Shown one piece after another: positions 62,964 to 64,000 of a stretch of 64,000 nt of DNA. The translations under genes and the position numbers were made by a program. The notes under the pieces are model-generated. The model made no database searches. It saw nothing but the letters and a program-made list of their open reading frames with translations, and was not told where the DNA came from. The stretch's first letter is position 1. The number at the start of each line of letters is the position of its first letter. The stretch comes from Hyphomicrobiales bacterium. GTDB taxonomy: Bacteria; Pseudomonadota; Alphaproteobacteria; Rhizobiales; Rhizobiaceae. The stretch is from positions 186,001 to 250,000 of the forward strand of contig UEGQ01000008.1 of assembly GCA_900466005.1 (NCBI GenBank). The letters run 5' to 3'.

Positions 62964-64000
62964 ATGACGAAGAAGAAGACCGTATCGGCGGATTCCTCCA
63001 ATCCGCTCGAAACGCTGGTCAATCTCTGGCCGTACATGTGGCCGTCCGGCCGGCCGGACCTCAAGGCGCGCGTCGTCTGGGCGACCGTCTTCCTCGTCGT
63101 CTCGAAGTTCATCCTGCTTCTCGTACCCTATTTCTTCAAATGGGCGACCGATGCACTGAACGGCCGGCTCGACATGGTCGGGCTGCTGCCAGCATTCCTG
63201 CTCGGCGCCGTCGCGCTCGTCATCCTCTACAATCTCACCCGCATCGCCCAGGTCGGGCTCAACCAGCTCCGCGACGCGCTTTTCGCGAGCGTCGGCCAAT
63301 ATGCGGTGCGCCAGCTCGCCTACCGGACCTTCGTCCATATCCACCAGCTCTCGCTCCGCTTCCATCTGGAGCGCAAGACCGGCGGCCTCTCGCGCATCAT
63401 CGAGCGCGGCACGAAGGGCATCGAGACGATCGTCCGCTTCACGATCCTCAACTCCGTGCCGACCTTGCTCGAATTCCTGCTGACGGCCGTGATCTTCTGG
63501 TGGGGCTACGGCTTCTCCTATCTCGCCGTCACCGCGATCACCGTCTGGGCCTATATCTGGTTCACCATCAAGGCGAGCGACTGGCGCATCGGCATCCGCC
63601 GGTCGATGAACGACAGCGACACGGAGGCCAATACAAAGGCGATCGACTCGCTCCTGAACTTCGAGACCGTCAAGTACTTCGGCAACGAGGAGATGGAAGC
63701 CAAGCGCTACGACAAGTCGATGGAGCGCTACGAGAAGGCGGCAACCGAGGTGTGGACCTCGCTCGGCTGGCTGAACTTCGGCCAGACGGCGATCTTCGGC
63801 CTCGGCACGGCCGTCATGATGGTGATGTCGGCGCTCGCCGTGCAGCGCGGCGAGCAGACGATCGGCGACTTCGTCTTCGTCAATGCCATGCTCCTGCAGC
63901 TCGCCATGCCGCTCAACTTCATCGGCTTCGTCTATCGCGAAATCCGCCAGGGCCTCACCGATATCGAACAGATGTTCGACCTCCTCGAAGTCGATCCGGA
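62964..64000 (+). CDS. Atm1/HMT1-like ABC exporter, N-terminal part (3' truncated by window edge)
   Basis: The start of an ABC half-transporter of the Atm1/ABCB7 type; 345 residues are in the window and the frame runs off the end, so the ATP-binding domain is missing. Six transmembrane helices are visible from about residue 38, and the Atm1-typical loop DSLLNFETVKYFGNEEMEAKRYDKSMERYEKAA is present, together with RIIERGTKGIE. Relatives export glutathione-linked or iron-sulfur-related compounds. The ATG at 62964 has a GAGGGGC ribosome-site-like sequence upstream. Confidence 0.9.
   Translation, partial: MTKKKTVSADSSNPLETLVNLWPYMWPSGRPDLKARVVWATVFLVVSKFILLLVPYFFKWATDALNGRLDMVGLLPAFLLGAVALVILYNLTRIAQVGLNQLRDALFASVGQYAVRQLAYRTFVHIHQLSLRFHLERKTGGLSRIIERGTKGIETIVRFTILNSVPTLLEFLLTAVIFWWGYGFSYLAVTAITVWAYIWFTIKASDWRIGIRRSMNDSDTEANTKAIDSLLNFETVKYFGNEEMEAKRYDKSMERYEKAATEVWTSLGWLNFGQTAIFGLGTAVMMVMSALAVQRGEQTIGDFVFVNAMLLQLAMPLNFIGFVYREIRQGLTDIEQMFDLLEVDP

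Overview
This window looks like chromosome of a high-GC alphaproteobacterium of the Rhizobiaceae (Ensifer/Sinorhizobium, Shinella or Rhizobium type). The evidence is gene order: uvrC-pgsA-moaD-moaE; lptF-lptG-lptD-surA-pdxA-rsmA; pepA-holC; gmk-yicC-mltG-fabF-acpP-fabG-fabD; rpsF-rpsR-(membrane protein)-rplI-dnaB; alr-radA-cvpA-purF. Several genes start with GTG or TTG, adjacent genes often overlap by ATGA, and antisense shadow frames are long, as expected of GC-rich DNA. I see no rRNA, tRNA, CRISPR array, transposase, integrase or replication origin.

Layout. 1-2.8 kb: the end of uvrC, then pgsA and the molybdopterin synthase pair moaD/moaE. 2.8-9.6 kb: small functions, including a lone LivH-type permease divergent from a CGNR zinc-finger protein, a lipoprotein, ndk, an AraC regulator, a PEBP-family protein, a glutathione transferase, a DinB protein and a GGDEF protein. 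9.7-15.2 kb: an ABC-F protein, a VapBC module with its operator, holC, pepA and a PAP2 phosphatase. 15.3-23 kb: the LPS export and outer-membrane assembly block running into pdxA and rsmA. 23-24.4 kb: a carboxymuconolactone decarboxylase-like protein and an ECF41 sigma factor behind a matching promoter. 24.4-31 kb: gmk, yicC, mltG and fatty-acid synthesis genes, all on the minus strand. 31-33.3 kb: an aldo/keto reductase and a cation/Ca2+ antiporter. 33.5-37.9 kb: ribosomal proteins S6, S18 and L9, and DnaB.

37.9-44.7 kb looks like accessory DNA placed between dnaB and alr. It holds a lower-GC VOC protein, an amino-acid ABC importer without an ATPase behind a near-perfect sigma-54 promoter, an ftrA/rhodanese/acetyltransferase cluster and an AraC/AzlCD exporter cluster. 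A ParDE module sits between alr and radA. 46.5-50.3 kb is radA-cvpA-purF. 50.3-64 kb carries two related palindromic intergenic repeats, a short-chain dehydrogenase, two EamA transporters, cysS, a translationally coupled run of three GFA-family proteins plus a 39-residue membrane peptide and pip, then cimA, a LOG-family protein, a large LysM protein and the start of an Atm1-like ABC exporter.

The strongest anomaly is cysS. About 680 bases of its 3' half (roughly 53650-54330) drop from about 60-65% to about 50% GC, use codons foreign to the region, and encode an enlarged anticodon-side region (590 residues against about 460 normally). Native-looking sequence resumes at the extreme 3' end. Other points of interest are the sigma-54 promoter at 38453-38468, the ECF41 promoter at 23005-23031, a compensatory base change between the two intergenic repeats, a nested domain duplication in the LysM protein, and several palindromes that look like operators. 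All calls come from reading the sequence; no database search was possible.
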